A stretch of 56,340 nt of DNA, from assembly GCF_021538895.1 (NCBI RefSeq), contig NZ_JADDRL010000062.1:1-56340 (forward strand), given 5' to 3'. The DNA is from Streptomyces olivochromogenes. Lineage in GTDB: Bacteria > Actinomycetota > Actinomycetes > Streptomycetales > Streptomycetaceae. The notes beneath the pieces were generated by a model. That model was not told the DNA's origin. It saw only the letters and a program-made list of their open reading frames with translations, and ran no database searches. The position numbers and the translations under genes were made by a program. The number at the start of each line of letters is the position of its first letter. Positions within the stretch are counted from its first letter, which is position 1. Below are positions 15,864 through 26,286 of the stretch, piece after piece.

Positions 15864-15907
15864 GGTTAACGTGAAGGCACTCGTACCCGAAGTTGGAAGG
15901 TGCCGCC

Positions 15908-17098
15908 GTGATCGGTGAGAGGGCACGCGAGGTTTCGGCCAAGGCCCTCACGCCCGAAGGGAGGCTCGCGGGCGCGGACCGGATTGTGGCTCGTAGCTGC
16001 GGTGTACGCCCTGGTCTGGGTGGACGCTGCCGATTCCGCTGTACGCGCTCTGGGCGCCGCGAATGGGCTTCGGACCGTTCACCACGCCGCTGGTGTTCGC
16101 CGTCTACGCGTTGGGAACGGTGCTGGCGTTGATGATGTTCGCGTCCCTGTCCGACCATACGGGGCGTCGCCCGCTCCTGGTCGGCGCCCTGGCCGCCGCG
16201 ACTGCGAGCACCGCCTTGGTTTTGATTGCATGCGACGTCGGAACGTTGCTGGTGGCGCGGTTCCTGTGCGGATTGGCCACCGGTGTGTTCGCCGCAACCG
16301 CTACCGCAGCACTCAATGAGCTGGCCGCAGAACCTCGCGCACGGCGAACGTCGATCGTGTCCACTGCCGCGAGCATGCGCGGACTGGGGCTGGGCACCGT
16401 CACGGCGGGTCTGTTCGCCCAGTACGGCGCGGACCCCACGCGCCTGGTGTTCTGGGCGTATCTGGGCACCCGGGCACTGGCGTTTCCCGCCCTCCCGTCG
16501 TCCCGGAGACCGTTGCCGTTCGGCGTCGCCCCGTCTTGTCCATGCGCCGACCGACCCTGCCCGACCGGCGGGCAGATCGGCCGGAATTTCTGGGCGCCGC
16601 CACGGCCGTCCTGGCCGCCTTCGCCGTCAGCGGATTGTTCTCCTCGCTGGTGCCCTCATTTCTGCGCGAACAACTGCACGTCCACAACCTCGCCGCGATC
16701 GGCGCAGAGCTGCGCTGCTGTTCCTCATCGCCCTGATCGCCCAAGTGGCCGCCCCCGGGCGCTGGCTGCGCGATGGCCGGCTTTCGATGGCTCTCCTTGT
16801 CGCGGGCATCGCGGTCTTCCAAACCGGGCTGTGGGTACGGCCGCTGCCGCTATTCGTGATCGACCCCCTGCTGGCGGGCACCGGCGTCGGCCTGGGCGGA
16901 TCTGCTGTCGACGATTTCCTCGCCGCATATGCCAGCACGATCGTGCCCACCCTGGCCCTGGGGCTGCTTGACCAGATCCTCGGCCAGGACATCGCGACCT
17001 CGCTGCTGTCTGTCGCCGTGGCCGTCACGACGCTCGCCACGGCCCGAAGGCGACCCGCAGCACCGCACTTACTGCATCCACGAAAGGAACAATCATGA
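15908..17098 (+). pseudogene. Major facilitator superfamily transporter, multiply frameshifted
   Basis: From a GTG at 15908 with GGAAGG upstream, the protein can be followed only by changing frame about four times (near 15985, 16018, 16490 and 16715). Pieces read WLVAAVYALVW, LPIPLYALWAPRMGFGPFTT, MFASLSDHTGRRPLLVGALA (the MFS loop motif between helices 2 and 3), FLGAATAVLAAFAVSGLFSS and VGLGGSAVDDFLAAYASTIV. Together they cover a 12-helix drug-type transporter. The stop at 17096-17098 overlaps the ATG of the hydrolase gene. Either the gene is decayed or this stretch of sequence contains several indel errors. Its TetR regulator and operator are still intact. Confidence 0.75.
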
Positions 17099-18063
17099 GC
17101 CGGTCCACGATCGACCTGCCCCCACCCGACGGCCCTGGCTCCGTGTCGCAGGCACCGAAGCTCGCGGCCCGATTCAGCGATACGTTCACGAGCCGTTACA
17201 TCGACACCGGCGAACTGCGCCTGCACGCGGTCATCGGCGGTGAAGGACCCGCCCTGCTGCTGCTGGCCGGCTGGCCCCAGACCTGGTACGCCTGGCGCCT
17301 TCTCATGCCCGCGCTGGCCAAAGACTTCCAGGTCGTCGCGGTCGACCCACGTGGCGTCGGACTGTCCGACAAGCCCTGCGACGGGTACGACACCGGCACC
17401 CTCGCCGACGACCTCGCCGCGCTGATGACCGCGCTGGGACACCAACGATTCGCCATGGTCGGCCACGATGTCGGAATGTGGACCGGCTATGCCCTGGCCG
17501 CGGATCACCCCGACCGGCTCGATCGTCTGGCCGTCGCCGAAGCCGCGATCCCAGGCATGTCCCCGTCACCACCTCTGTTCGGAAGTGCGGATTCCAACGA
17601 CCGACTCTGGCACTTCGGCTTCAACCGGCTCAGCGAGATCAATGAACGACTGGTCAAGGGGCGTGAACACCTCTACTTCGGGCACCAGTTCGCGACCAAA
17701 GCCACGAAGAAGCTGCCCGACTACGCCGTCAAGCACTACGTCGACATCCTCGCGGCTGACCCGGACGCCCTGCGTGCCAGCTTCGAGTTCTACCGCGCGC
17801 TCGACACGACCATCGCGCAGAACCAGCGGCGCAAGTCACGACCGCTCACCCTCCCCGTCCTGACGATTGCAGGAGCGGACAACTCGGGCGAAATGGTCGG
17901 CAACACCATGAGGCTCGCGGCCGACGACGTGCAAAGCCTCATCATTCCCGAGTGCGGCCACTACCCGCCGGAAGAGGCACCGGAAGCGATGCTGGCCGCC
18001 CTCACCACGTTTCTGGCCCCATACCGGGATAACCCGAACAATTCCCCGGCAATGTCGCGGTAG
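17095..18063 (+). CDS. Alpha/beta hydrolase, epoxide-hydrolase-like
   Basis: This 322-residue protein starts in an ATGA overlap with the preceding MFS gene. The oxyanion region LLLAGWPQTWYAWRLLMPAL is followed by VDPRGVGLSDKP, the nucleophile elbow MVGHDVGMWTGY (aspartate at about residue 125) and a C-terminal histidine in ECGHYPPEEAPEAM. An aspartate in the nucleophile position, together with the GWP motif, is typical of epoxide hydrolases and haloacetate dehalogenases. No signal peptide is evident. The pairing with an MFS exporter and TetR suggests a small detoxification operon. The substrate is unknown. Confidence 0.85.
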   Translation: MSRSTIDLPPPDGPGSVSQAPKLAARFSDTFTSRYIDTGELRLHAVIGGEGPALLLLAGWPQTWYAWRLLMPALAKDFQVVAVDPRGVGLSDKPCDGYDTGTLADDLAALMTALGHQRFAMVGHDVGMWTGYALAADHPDRLDRLAVAEAAIPGMSPSPPLFGSADSNDRLWHFGFNRLSEINERLVKGREHLYFGHQFATKATKKLPDYAVKHYVDILAADPDALRASFEFYRALDTTIAQNQRRKSRPLTLPVLTIAGADNSGEMVGNTMRLAADDVQSLIIPECGHYPPEEAPEAMLAALTTFLAPYRDNPNNSPAMSR

Positions 18064-18407
18064 AAGGGCTCCACATACACAGCCACCCCGGAAGAGCAGC
18101 TTCAACCCGCGCCGTCTTGCCGTCCCTCTGCGTTCGACCGGGCGGCGTTCGGTCTGACCGTGACGCTCGCCGAACTCCTGGGCACGCAGGGGCTTCGTCG
18201 TGGACTGCGCGGAACCCCTTGGGCGCCCTTCGATACGGCGCGCACCTCGATGATCTTCCGGTGAGCTGTTCGTCAGCCCTGCACCAGACCCGGGCCACCG
18301 TCAGCCACTACAACCGGCGCGGCGACCCCCTCCCAGCCCCCCTCCGCCCCTGGGACAACCCGAGCAGAACCGATCACAACCTCAAGATCTGAGGCTGTAG
18401 TACTCGC
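18064..18407. other. Junction region between hydrolase and metG
   Basis: This 344-base gap holds no complete gene. A short open frame (about 18134-18264) ends before the transposase repeat and is not recognisable. The last part contains copy 2 of the IS701 3'-end repeat. The region is the right edge of the accessory block, and metG begins 17 bases after the last trace of the repeat frame. Confidence 0.5.
18275..18379 (+). repeat. Copy 2 of transposase 3'-end repeat
   Basis: These 105 bases match 3183-3288 (minus) almost completely. The transposase C-terminus reads LHQTRATVSHYNRRGDPLPA. The original TGA stop is altered to TGGG, so the frame runs on to a stop at 18390-18392. No other part of an IS701 transposase is present here. 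Confidence 0.85.
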
Positions 18408-20117
18408 CTACTCGCCGCCGAAGCGCTCCTTGTACGTCTCCAGGTCCTCGTCCGTGAGCTTGGCGAACAGGACCGGCGGGACCGTGAAGGGGGTGCCGGC
18501 CGGGACCGAGGAGAGGGACTTCGCCTCGTCCGCCGAGACCCATACGGCCGAGTCGTCCTTCAGGTCGAACGCCGCGCGCATCGTGGCCGCCGAGCTCGGG
18601 ATGAGGGGCTCCGAGACCACCGCGTACAGGTGGATCAGGTTCATCGCCGTGCGCAGGGTGAGGGCCGCGCCGTCCTTGTCGGTCTTGATCTCCAGCCAGG
18701 GGGCCTTCTCCTCCAGGTAGGAGTTGCCGGCCGACCACAGGGCGCGCAGCGCGGCCGCGGCCTTGCGGAACTGGAGGGCCTCCATGTGCTCCTCGTACTC
18801 CGCGAGGAGACGCGCGATCTCCTCGCCGAGCTTCGCCTCCGCCTCGCCCGGCTCGCCGCCCGCGGGGACGTCGTCGCCGAAGCGCTTGCGGGAGAAGGAC
18901 AGGACGCGGTTGACGAAGTTGCCGAGGGTGTCGGCGAGGTCCTTGTTGACCGTGGCGGTGAAGTGCTCCCACGTGAAGGACGAGTCGTCGGACTCCGGGG
19001 CGTTGGCGATGAGGAAGTAGCGCCAGTAGTCGGCCGGGAGGATCTCCAGGGCCTGGTCGGTGAAGACGCCCCGCTTCTGCGACGTGGAGAACTTTCCGCC
19101 GTAGTACGTCAGCCAGTTGAAGGCCTTGACGAAGTCGACCTTCTTCCACGGCTCGCGCACGCCCAGCTCGGTGGCCGGGAACATCACCGTGTGGAACGGG
19201 ACGTTGTCCTTCGCCATGAACTGCGTGTAGCGGACGTCGGTGTCGACGTCGTACCACCACGACTTCCAGTCGCGGTTCTCCGGGTCCTGGTCGGACCACT
19301 CCTTCGTCGCGCCGAGGTACTCGATCGGGGCGTCGAACCAGACGTAGAAGACCTTGCCCTCGGCGGCCAGCTCCGGCCAGGTGTCGGCCGGGACCGGGAC
19401 GCCCCAGTCCAGGTCACGGGTGATCGCGCGGTCGTGCAGGCCCTCGGTCAGCCACTTGTGGGCGATGGAGGACGCCAGCTGCGGCCAGTCGTTGTCGTGC
19501 CGGGCGACCCACTCCATGACCTCGTGCTGCAGCTTCGACTGGAGCAGGAAGAGGTGCTTGGTCTCGCGGACCTCCAGGTCGGTGGAGCCGGAGATCGCCG
19601 AGCGCGGGTTGATCAGGTCGGTGGGGTCGAGCACCCGGGTGCAGTTCTCGCACTGGTCGCCGCGGGCCTTGTCGTAGCCGCAGTGGGGGCAGGTGCCCTC
19701 GACGTAGCGGTCCGGGAGGAAGCGGCCGTCGGCGGGCGAGTAGACCTGGCGGATCGCGCGCTCTTCGATGAAGCCGTTCTCGTTCAGCTTGCGGGCGAAG
19801 TGCTGCGTGATGTCGCGGTTCTCGGCGCTGGAGCTGCGGCCGAAGTAGTCGAAGGCCAGCGCGAAGCCGTCGTAGACCGCCTTCTGGGCATCGTGCGCCT
19901 GGGCGCAGAACTCGGCGACCGACAGGCCCGCCTCGTTCGCGGCCAGCTCGGCGGGGGTGCCGTGCTCGTCCGTCGCGCAGATGTAGAGGACGTCGTGGCC
20001 GCGCTGGCGGAGGTACCGGGAGTACACGTCCGCCGGGAGCATGGACCCCACCATGTTGCCCAGGTGCTTGATCCCGTTGATGTACGGAAGGGCGCTGGTG
20101 ATGAGGTGTCGAGCCAT
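18408..20117 (-). CDS. metG: Methionyl-tRNA synthetase
   Basis: This 569-residue class I synthetase charges tRNA-Met in the cytoplasm. The HIGH-like motif lies in ALPYINGIKHLGN near the N-terminus. A four-cysteine zinc site is visible (CPHCGYDKARGDQCENC, about residues 148-164), and the KMSKS equivalent is KFSTSQKRGV. The anticodon-binding helical domain follows, and no C-terminal tRNA-binding extension is present. The ATG at 20117 is chosen because GGGAG lies 11-15 bases upstream and it places the catalytic domain at the start. The 36 codons upstream have no conserved sequence. It marks the return to core chromosome next to the IS remnant. Confidence 0.96.
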   Translation of the reverse strand: MARHLITSALPYINGIKHLGNMVGSMLPADVYSRYLRQRGHDVLYICATDEHGTPAELAANEAGLSVAEFCAQAHDAQKAVYDGFALAFDYFGRSSSAENRDITQHFARKLNENGFIEERAIRQVYSPADGRFLPDRYVEGTCPHCGYDKARGDQCENCTRVLDPTDLINPRSAISGSTDLEVRETKHLFLLQSKLQHEVMEWVARHDNDWPQLASSIAHKWLTEGLHDRAITRDLDWGVPVPADTWPELAAEGKVFYVWFDAPIEYLGATKEWSDQDPENRDWKSWWYDVDTDVRYTQFMAKDNVPFHTVMFPATELGVREPWKKVDFVKAFNWLTYYGGKFSTSQKRGVFTDQALEILPADYWRYFLIANAPESDDSSFTWEHFTATVNKDLADTLGNFVNRVLSFSRKRFGDDVPAGGEPGEAEAKLGEEIARLLAEYEEHMEALQFRKAAAALRALWSAGNSYLEEKAPWLEIKTDKDGAALTLRTAMNLIHLYAVVSEPLIPSSAATMRAAFDLKDDSAVWVSADEAKSLSSVPAGTPFTVPPVLFAKLTDEDLETYKERFGGE

Positions 20118-20181
20118 CGGGGGCTGCTCCCAGGTCGCGGTCGCTGTGTGTACGAACCTTGAAATCGTAGCCGACATGTGT

Positions 20182-20225
20182 ATGCCGCCCGCCTCCCGTT
20201 TTACGGGGTGAGAAGCGGGCGGCAT
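20182..20225. terminator. Hairpin terminator between vWA gene and metG
   Basis: ATGCCGCCCGC at 20182-20192 is the exact reverse complement of GCGGGCGGCAT at 20215-20225, and the loop contains a smaller CCG-TTTTA-CGG hairpin. It lies just after the vWA stop and before the metG start on the minus strand, so it separates the two transcripts. Confidence 0.65.
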
Positions 20226-20263
20226 CGGTGTGCCTGCGGAGGATTACGGAGGGCTACGCCGGG

Positions 20264-22000
<1,737 letters not shown>

Positions 22001-22097
22001 GTGCGCAACCCTTCGCGTGAGTTGATGCCCGTAGATCCCTGGCCAGGACGGACACGTAAGGTTAGCGGCCCCAGGTAGCGATCTTGGGGAGGGTCCC

Positions 22098-22109
22098 GTA
22101 CCGCGGTAC
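22098..22109. promoter_or_regulatory. 12-bp perfect palindrome between vWA and phoX genes
   Basis: GTACCGCGGTAC at 22098-22109 is a perfect palindrome in the divergent intergenic region, 20 bases upstream of the PHO box. It could be an operator for either gene. Confidence 0.35.
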
Positions 22110-22129
22110 GTGCCGCTCCGCTCTCGGGG

Positions 22130-22151
22130 GTTCACTCACCGTTCATTCGGC
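22130..22151 (+). promoter_or_regulatory. PHO box (PhoP binding site) of phoX
   Basis: GTTCACTCACC at 22130-22140 is directly followed by GTTCATTCGGC at 22141-22151. Each unit matches the 11-base direct-repeat units to which Streptomyces PhoP binds (GTTCACC-like). They lie 70-91 bases upstream of the phosphatase start, so phosphate-starvation induction is expected. Confidence 0.7.
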
Positions 22152-22220
22152 GGCTGTGCGCCCGCACATACGTCCCCCTACCGTCACGGTCACACCAAGT
22201 GCACGCAAGGGGAGAGTAAA

Positions 22221-24299
22221 GTGCGCAAGCTGCTGCCGCTCATCGGAACTCCGTCCAACTCGCATCCGGGCGGCCGCTCCGCCATGACCTGTCGTTTCCG
22301 GTGTGGTGACGCCTGCTTCCACGAGGTTCCCAACACCAGCTCCAACGAGTACGTCGGCGACGTCATCGCCGGCGCCCTCAGCCGCCGGGCCGCCCTGCGC
22401 ACCGCCGCCGTGGTCACCGTGGCCGCCGCGGCCGGCGGCGTGAGCGTCGCCGGTGCCCGACCGGCCGCCGCCGCGGCTGCCGAGGGCCTCGCCTCGACCT
22501 CTTCGACGTTCGGTGGTCGTGGTGCCCGCGGGCTGCGGTTCGAACCCGTCGCGCCGAACACCACCGACGCCGTCGTCGTCCCCGAGGGCTACCGGCAGAA
22601 CGTCGTCGTCCGCTGGGGCGAGCCCATCCTGCCCGGCGCGCCCGCCTTCGACCCGGAGAACCAGACCGCCGCCGCCCAGGCCGGTCAGTTCGGTTACAAC
22701 AACGACTTCCTGGCGCTGCTCCCGCTGCCCGGCGAGCGCCACCGCCAGCTGCTCGTGGCCAACCACGAGTACACCGACGAGGTGCTGATGTTCCGGGGCT
22801 ACGACCCCGCGAACCCCACCCGTCAGCAGGTCGAGGTCGCCTGGGCCGCCCACGGGCTGGGTGCCGTCGTGGTGGAGGAGGACCGCAAGACCGGTGCGCT
22901 GACCGCCGTGAAGCGGCACCACCTCAACCGGCGCGTCACCGCCACCACCGAGTTCCGGGTCACCGGCCCCGCCGCCGGGTCCGCGCTGCTGAAGACCTCC
23001 GCCGACCCGACCGGCACCAAGGTCCTCGGCACCCTCAACAACTGCTCCGGCGGCACCACCCCGTGGGGCACCACGCTGCACGGCGAGGAGAACTTCAACC
23101 AGTACTTCGCCTACGGCAGCAGCGCCACGGACAAGCGGTACGGCATCGGCACCGGGGCCACCGAGCGCAAGTGGGAGCGTTTCGACAAGCGCTTCGACCT
23201 GGCGCAGGAGCCCAACGAGGTGCACCGGTTCGGGTACGTCGTCGAGTTCGACCCGTACGACCCGACCTCCACGCCGCGCAAGCACACCGCTCTCGGCCGG
23301 TTCAAGCACGAGGCCGCCACGGTCCGGCTCACCGAGGACGGCCGTCCGGTCGTGTACTCCGGCGACGACGAGCGGTTCGACTACTTCTACAAATTCGTCG
23401 GCAGCAAGCGGATGCGCCACGGCAGCAGCCGCTCCGTGCGCGAGCACAACCTCTCGCTGCTCGACGAGGGCACGCTGTACGTCGCCAAGCTGACCGGTGA
23501 CTCGCCGGCCGGCGAGATCGACGGCACCGGCAAGCTGCCCGCCGACGGCGAGTTCGACGGCGGCGGCACCTGGATCCCGCTGGCCACCGCCACCGCCGAC
23601 GGCGCCGTCTCGCACGTGGACGGGATGAGCGCGGAGGAGGTCTTCGTGTTCACGCGCCTGGCCGGCGACAAGGTGGGCGCCACGAAGATGGACCGGCCCG
23701 AGGACATCCAGCCCTCGCCGCGCACCGGCAAGGTGTACGTCGTCCTCACCAACAACAGCAACCGCGGCAAGGCCGGGTTCGCGGCCGCCGACGAGGCCAA
23801 CCCGCGCAACAGCAACAAGCACGGGCACATCCTGGAGCTCACCGAGCACTGCAACCGGGCCGACGCGAAGAGCTTCGGGTGGTCCCTGTTCCTGGTCGCC
23901 GGTGACCCGACCGACCCCGCCACCTACTTCGCCGGCTTCCCCAAGGACCGGGTCAGCCCGATCTCCTGCCCGGACAACGTGGCCTTCGACCCGCACGGCA
24001 ACCTGTGGATCTCCACGGACGGCAACCAGCTCGGCTCGCACGACGGCCTGTTCGGTGTCGCCACGCGCGGCGACCGGCGCGGTGAGCTCAAGCAGTTCCT
24101 GACCGTGCCGACCGGCGCCGAGACCTGCGGCCCGATCGTCCAGGAGCGCCGCGTCCTCGTCGCGGTCCAGCACCCGGGCGAGATCGACGGCGCCTCGGTG
24201 GAGAAGCCGGCGAGCACCTGGCCGGACGGCCCGGGGAAGATCGTCCGCCCGGCCGTCGTCGCCGTGTGGCGCGCGGACGGCGAGGACATCGGGGCCTGA
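22221..24299 (+). CDS. phoX: PhoX-family alkaline phosphatase
   Basis: This 692-residue protein begins VRKLLPLIGTPSNSHPGGRS, then MTCRFRCGDACFHEVPNTSS, as PhoX proteins do. The twin-arginine signal follows (SRRAALRTAAVVTVAAAAGG, then an AxA-type cleavage region near RPAAAAA). The catalytic part includes LPLPGERHRQLLVANHEYTD, GTTPWGTTLHGEENFNQYFA and a C-terminal CPDNVAFDPHGNLWISTDG, all typical of this calcium/iron phosphatase. The enzyme releases phosphate outside the cell. The GTG at 22221 has AAGGGGAGAG before it. A PHO box lies upstream, consistent with PhoP control. Confidence 0.92.
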   Translation: MRKLLPLIGTPSNSHPGGRSAMTCRFRCGDACFHEVPNTSSNEYVGDVIAGALSRRAALRTAAVVTVAAAAGGVSVAGARPAAAAAAEGLASTSSTFGGRGARGLRFEPVAPNTTDAVVVPEGYRQNVVVRWGEPILPGAPAFDPENQTAAAQAGQFGYNNDFLALLPLPGERHRQLLVANHEYTDEVLMFRGYDPANPTRQQVEVAWAAHGLGAVVVEEDRKTGALTAVKRHHLNRRVTATTEFRVTGPAAGSALLKTSADPTGTKVLGTLNNCSGGTTPWGTTLHGEENFNQYFAYGSSATDKRYGIGTGATERKWERFDKRFDLAQEPNEVHRFGYVVEFDPYDPTSTPRKHTALGRFKHEAATVRLTEDGRPVVYSGDDERFDYFYKFVGSKRMRHGSSRSVREHNLSLLDEGTLYVAKLTGDSPAGEIDGTGKLPADGEFDGGGTWIPLATATADGAVSHVDGMSAEEVFVFTRLAGDKVGATKMDRPEDIQPSPRTGKVYVVLTNNSNRGKAGFAAADEANPRNSNKHGHILELTEHCNRADAKSFGWSLFLVAGDPTDPATYFAGFPKDRVSPISCPDNVAFDPHGNLWISTDGNQLGSHDGLFGVATRGDRRGELKQFLTVPTGAETCGPIVQERRVLVAVQHPGEIDGASVEKPASTWPDGPGKIVRPAVVAVWRADGEDIGA

Positions 24300-24311
24300 G
24301 GCCCCCGCGCG

Positions 24312-26249
24312 TCAGCGCGGTGACGCGATCGCCCTGGCCGCCGCCACCTCCTGGCGCAGCGGTTCCAGGACGCTGTCCGCCGGACCGGTCAGGTCCGTGC
24401 GGACGGCGACGAGCGTCTCCGCCTGACGCACCCCCTCGGACAACTCCCGCAGCTGCCGGGAGACTTGGGTGATCTCCGCCGAGGACGGCGGCTCGGCTCC
24501 GTGTTTCACACGGACGCGGGCCGCCGTCGTCGCGTCGACGATGCGTTCCACGGCGACGACCAGCGGCCACCAGGCCGCGGCCCGCTGGCCGGTGGGCGGC
24601 GGCTCGGTCAGCGCGCGCTGGAACTCCGTACGGACGACGGAGAGGTCGCGGTACAGACGGCGGCGCATCCGGGCGCGGGCGGCGGGATCCGCGGCGCTCC
24701 CGAAGGCGCACTCGACGTAGCGCGCGGTGTCCGCCACCGCGTCCGCGAGGCGGTCGCCGACGCGGGTGTGCCAGCTCTCCGGCCACAGCAGATAGCCCGC
24801 GATCAGCGCGATCGCGCAGCCCATGAGCGAGTCGACCAGGCGCGGCAGCAGGAGCCCGGTGCCCTGGTGGTTCAGGATGTCCGACAGCAGCAGGATCACC
24901 GGGGTGATCGCCGCCGTCTGGTAGCCGTAGCCGCGCGGGGTGAACGCCGGGATCAGGGGCGCGAGGATCATCATCGTCGGTACGTCCCACCAGCCCCGCG
25001 GTACCTCCGCGAGCACCGCCGCCGCGACCACGAGCCCGGCGACCGTGCCCAGCGAGCGCAGCAGCGCCCGGGAGAAGACCGAGCCGAAGTCGGGCTTGAG
25101 GACGAAGGTGATGGTCAGGGCGACCCAGTAGGAGCGCGGGACCGGGATGATCGAGACCAGCACCTGGGCGAGGCCGATGCACAGGGCCAGCCGCAGGCCG
25201 TAGCGCCAGGAGTTGGCGGAGAGCGTGACGTTGCGGGCGGCCCGGGCGGTGCGGATGCTCAGGGAGGCCGGGCTGCCCAGGCGGTCGTCGATGCCGCGCG
25301 GGTCGACGTCGGGGACGGCCACCACGTCGGCGGCGTGCCGCAGGGCGTGGTCGACGGCCCGGCCGGTCTCGGTGGTGGGGGCCGGCAGGGCGAGCCCTAT
25401 GGGGCCGGTGTAGCCGGTGCCGACGGCGCGGGCGAGGTTCCGTACGGCCTCGGGAACCTCGGGTGCCAGTGGCTGTCCGGCGAGGTGGACCGCCGGTGCC
25501 GCCTCCACGACCGGGGTGATCGCGTTCAACTGGGCGAGCAGCCGGGTCAGTTCGGGGCTGCGGCCGTGGTGCCGGGCGCGGTGGGCCAGGATGAGGTCGT
25601 AGGACTGGTTCAGGGACTGGGTGACGTCGTAGCGGACCTCGTCGTACCGGCCCGGGTCCCCGCAGGCGGCGAGCAGGTCGGCCACCGTGCGGTAGGCGGT
25701 CGCGACCGAGGCCCGCTCCGGCACCCCGGACCGCAGCGGCCAGGCGAGCAGCGCGAGCAGCAGGACGAGCAGGGCGCCGCCGCAGGTCAGCGCCGGGGCC
25801 AGCCACCAGGGGCCGGGGAGCGGAAGTCCCGCGCCGATCACCGCGTCGAGCAGCAGCACCAGGCCCGATACGGAGGCCACCGCGCCGATCGTCGAGATCA
25901 TCCCGGAGACCAGCGCGACGGCGGTGACGACGGCGACGGTGACCCAGCCGTGGCCGTAGAAGAGGGCGCCGAGGGTGATGCCGACGGCGCCGAAGAGCTG
26001 GGGGACCGCGATGTTGAGGAGCCGCATGCGGTAGGCGTCGGCGGTGTCGCTGATGACGCCGGACAGCGCGCCCATGGAGGCGAGGGCGCCGTAGGCGGGC
26101 CGTCCCGCCGCGAGTCCGACGGCCAGGGGCAGTGCCATGGAGATCGAGGCGCGGGCCATGGCGGGCCAGTTGAGCGGGGCCCGTTGGGGTCGCAGGTTCC
26201 GCACCAGCCAGTCGGGAGGGGTCAGGCCGATGGGGAACTCGCGGGACAT
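24312..26249 (-). CDS. FUSC family membrane protein (aromatic acid exporter-like)
   Basis: The 645-residue protein shows two membrane blocks of about five to six helices each (about residues 30-165 and 330-450), each followed by a cytoplasmic helical part. This is the duplicated FUSC layout of YccS/AaeB-like transporters. The N-terminal block contains LPLAVGLAAGRPAYGALASM and the second VSIIPVPRSYWVALTITFVL with KPDFGSVFSRALLRSLGTVA, a signature of the family. The ATG at 26249 is chosen because the upstream codons are the antisense of another gene. The cargo is unknown. It lies 37 bases downstream of the EEP gene and may be cotranscribed. Confidence 0.85.
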   Translation of the reverse strand: MSREFPIGLTPPDWLVRNLRPQRAPLNWPAMARASISMALPLAVGLAAGRPAYGALASMGALSGVISDTADAYRMRLLNIAVPQLFGAVGITLGALFYGHGWVTVAVVTAVALVSGMISTIGAVASVSGLVLLLDAVIGAGLPLPGPWWLAPALTCGGALLVLLLALLAWPLRSGVPERASVATAYRTVADLLAACGDPGRYDEVRYDVTQSLNQSYDLILAHRARHHGRSPELTRLLAQLNAITPVVEAAPAVHLAGQPLAPEVPEAVRNLARAVGTGYTGPIGLALPAPTTETGRAVDHALRHAADVVAVPDVDPRGIDDRLGSPASLSIRTARAARNVTLSANSWRYGLRLALCIGLAQVLVSIIPVPRSYWVALTITFVLKPDFGSVFSRALLRSLGTVAGLVVAAAVLAEVPRGWWDVPTMMILAPLIPAFTPRGYGYQTAAITPVILLLSDILNHQGTGLLLPRLVDSLMGCAIALIAGYLLWPESWHTRVGDRLADAVADTARYVECAFGSAADPAARARMRRRLYRDLSVVRTEFQRALTEPPPTGQRAAAWWPLVVAVERIVDATTAARVRVKHGAEPPSSAEITQVSRQLRELSEGVRQAETLVAVRTDLTGPADSVLEPLRQEVAAARAIASPR

Positions 26250-26286
26250 GCGCCCATTATGACCGGGGCGGTCGCCTTGCTTCGGG

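Noticed and set aside
1..18407. Prophage or integrative plasmid.
   Set aside because: No integrase, phage structural gene, relaxase or attachment site next to a tRNA was found. The evidence fits IS-driven accumulation instead.
18408..20225. Longer metG start at 20225.
   Set aside because: The extra 36 codons are not conserved in type and overlap the terminator hairpin. The ATG at 20117 has a ribosome site and places the catalytic domain correctly.
22143..24173. Long minus-strand frame opposite phoX.
   Set aside because: It is antisense to a recognised exported phosphatase and has repetitive, domain-free composition.
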